A stretch of DNA of 7,273 nucleotides from the NCBI GenBank assembly GCA_000433755.1, contig FR891236.1, positions 1 through 7,273 on the forward strand. The letters run 5' to 3'. This document shows positions 6,257-7,273 of this stretch, piece after piece. The stretch is from Clostridium sp. CAG:465. Lineage in GTDB: Bacteria; Bacillota; Clostridia; TANB77; CAG-465. The notes below the pieces were generated by a model that made no database searches, was not told where the DNA came from, and saw nothing but the letters and a program-made list of their open reading frames with translations. Numbering within the stretch: the stretch's first letter is position 1; each line of letters opens with the position of its first letter. The translations under genes and the position numbers were made by a program.

Positions 6257-6304
6257 AGTAATAACAACAATAATAACAACAATAATAATAACAATAATAG
6301 ATAG
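6257..6304 (+). repeat. AAY trinucleotide repeat: in-frame Asn tail after the stop
   Basis: In the frame of the preceding short gene, bases 6257-6304 read Ser, 13 consecutive Asn (AAT/AAC mixed, 6260-6298), Arg, then TAG. The mix of AAT and AAC argues against a fresh slippage product and for selection on the amino acid. TAG overlaps the AGGA binding site of the next gene, as expected of a gene end in a compact operon. Confidence 0.65.
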
Positions 6305-6306
6305 GA
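6303..6306 (+). promoter_or_regulatory. Ribosome binding site before start 6316
   Basis: AGGA, extended by TGTG, ends 9 bases before ATG 6316 and supports this start. It shares bases with the TAG that closes the Asn-tail frame. Confidence 0.5.
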
Positions 6307-6315
6307 TGTGAAAAT

Positions 6316-7273
6316 ATGCCTTTAATATCTGAAAGTTACCATAATGAAAAATTAAAAAAGTATAATATTAATATAAAAACTAAATATATAGTTGGAAACA
6401 AGATATTAGAAAAAAATACTGATGGTAGTATTAATGATGATATTTCAAATGGAATTAGATGTAAAAAGGATTACTATATAAATAATAGATGTGTACATAC
6501 AGAAAAATTATTTGATTCAAGAATTGAATATACTTTTATTTCAAATTCTAAGGAAAATGAAGAGTATACATGTAAAAATTGTGGAATGAGTTCAAAACTC
6601 AAAGAGTTTGTAGATGGTTGTCCATATTGTGGTACTTATTATAACATTGATTATACAGATAAAGATTTGGGTGGTAAATATCATTATGATAGAGTACTTA
6701 GGAAAAAGACATACAGGGTTATTACTGCTATAATTGATCTTGTAATAAGCTTAATTTTATCGTTTATATTTATAAAATACACATCAAGAACTTTTAATAG
6801 CTATGATATATCAAAAATATTTATATATGGGACAATACTATCTTTAATATTGTATTATCTTTTTTATATTATGGATGCTTACGTAATTCTTGGACCAATA
6901 AAAAGATTTAAAGATAAGCAAAATAAAAAACAAATGGAATTTTGGGATAGAACTAAAATAGATAAAAAGACATTCTTTAATAATCTAAATTATGAAGTAG
7001 GAAAAAAATATTACTTGAAAGAGGATATTATTGACTATGACATTTTAGACTATCTTGATTTTAAAGAATTTAGAAAAAATGATAAGCTATATGTTAGTGT
7101 AAAAGCTGATGTTAGAATAGTATATTTAAAAAATAATAAAATAAAATCTAAATTTATTGAAGATACCTATGTTTTATTAAAACATAACAATAAAACTATA
7201 GAATTAAAAGATGGGGCGAATATGATAAAATGTCCAAACTGTGGTGCATCTGTTGATGCAAAAAATGGCTATT
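6316..7273 (+). CDS. Zinc-ribbon membrane protein, Tim44-like by resemblance (partial, runs off the window)
   Basis: The frame is open from ATG 6316 to the window edge (319 full codons visible) with no stop. Residues 1-80 are soluble and polar. A first zinc ribbon has C86/C89 and C102/C105. Two hydrophobic helices lie near 134-155 and 166-190. A charged segment follows, then a strand-rich part with DYDILDYLDF and KLYVSVKADVRIVYL, then NMIKCPNCGASVDA, where C306/C309 begin a second ribbon whose other half lies beyond the window. A helix pair, an NTF2-like strand set and a terminal CPNCGA ribbon are typical of bacterial Tim44-like zinc-ribbon proteins of Bacillota. I make that match from memory of the family and not from a search. 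The helix-pair/terminal-ribbon layout also parallels the 424-1566 protein. It is the last visible gene of the operon. Confidence 0.8.
   Translation, partial: MPLISESYHNEKLKKYNINIKTKYIVGNKILEKNTDGSINDDISNGIRCKKDYYINNRCVHTEKLFDSRIEYTFISNSKENEEYTCKNCGMSSKLKEFVDGCPYCGTYYNIDYTDKDLGGKYHYDRVLRKKTYRVITAIIDLVISLILSFIFIKYTSRTFNSYDISKIFIYGTILSLILYYLFYIMDAYVILGPIKRFKDKQNKKQMEFWDRTKIDKKTFFNNLNYEVGKKYYLKEDIIDYDILDYLDFKEFRKNDKLYVSVKADVRIVYLKNNKIKSKFIEDTYVLLKHNNKTIELKDGANMIKCPNCGASVDAKNGY

Noticed and set aside
1..7273. CRISPR array, tRNA, rRNA or insertion sequence
   Set aside because: No regularly spaced direct repeats, no cloverleaf-like segments, no transposase and no terminal inverted repeats were found on reading both strands.

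Overview
The window is very AT-rich DNA (G+C well under a third by eye) with Shine-Dalgarno sites, sigma-A-like promoters, BspA-type leucine-rich repeats and a radical SAM/SPASM enzyme. This fits an anaerobic, probably gut-associated Bacillota (Clostridia-like) better than anything else. Tryptophan is TGG, TGA closes the radical SAM frame in a tight ATGA overlap, and TAA closes three apparently intact genes, so ordinary bacterial decoding applies. All genes are on the + strand.

Layout. 2-70: C-terminal tail of an upstream gene. 71-417: no gene, one candidate promoter and a weak hairpin. 424-1566: four-helix membrane protein built as two copies of (helix pair, winged-helix-like segment, zinc ribbon). 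1616-2023: small single-pass membrane protein with its own candidate promoter and a candidate terminator behind it. 2250-4172: 640-residue membrane protein with a predicted cytoplasmic zinc ribbon and predicted extracellular LRR_5 repeats. 4200-5942: one radical SAM/SPASM frame cut by an in-frame TAA at 4860-4862. 5939-6256: short acidic/Ser-rich protein that overlaps the maturase-like gene by 4 bases. Its frame continues past a TAA into 13 Asn codons and ends at TAG 6302-6304. 6316 to the window end: 5' part of another zinc-ribbon membrane protein, Tim44-like by resemblance.

The genes from 2250 onward look like one transcription unit, with small gaps or overlaps and no visible internal terminator. 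Three of the genes are membrane proteins whose cytoplasmic parts carry CxxC...CxxC ribbons. The radical SAM/SPASM enzyme beside a short overlapping gene looks like a peptide-modification (RiPP-type) cassette inside this membrane zinc-ribbon operon. That is inference from gene order and motifs.

The most notable feature is that both the enzyme and its small partner are interrupted by an in-frame TAA, with clearly coding sequence continuing in the same frame. Two adjacent nonsense changes could mean decay of the cassette, sequencing error or strain-specific inactivation. Programmed readthrough is the least supported explanation.
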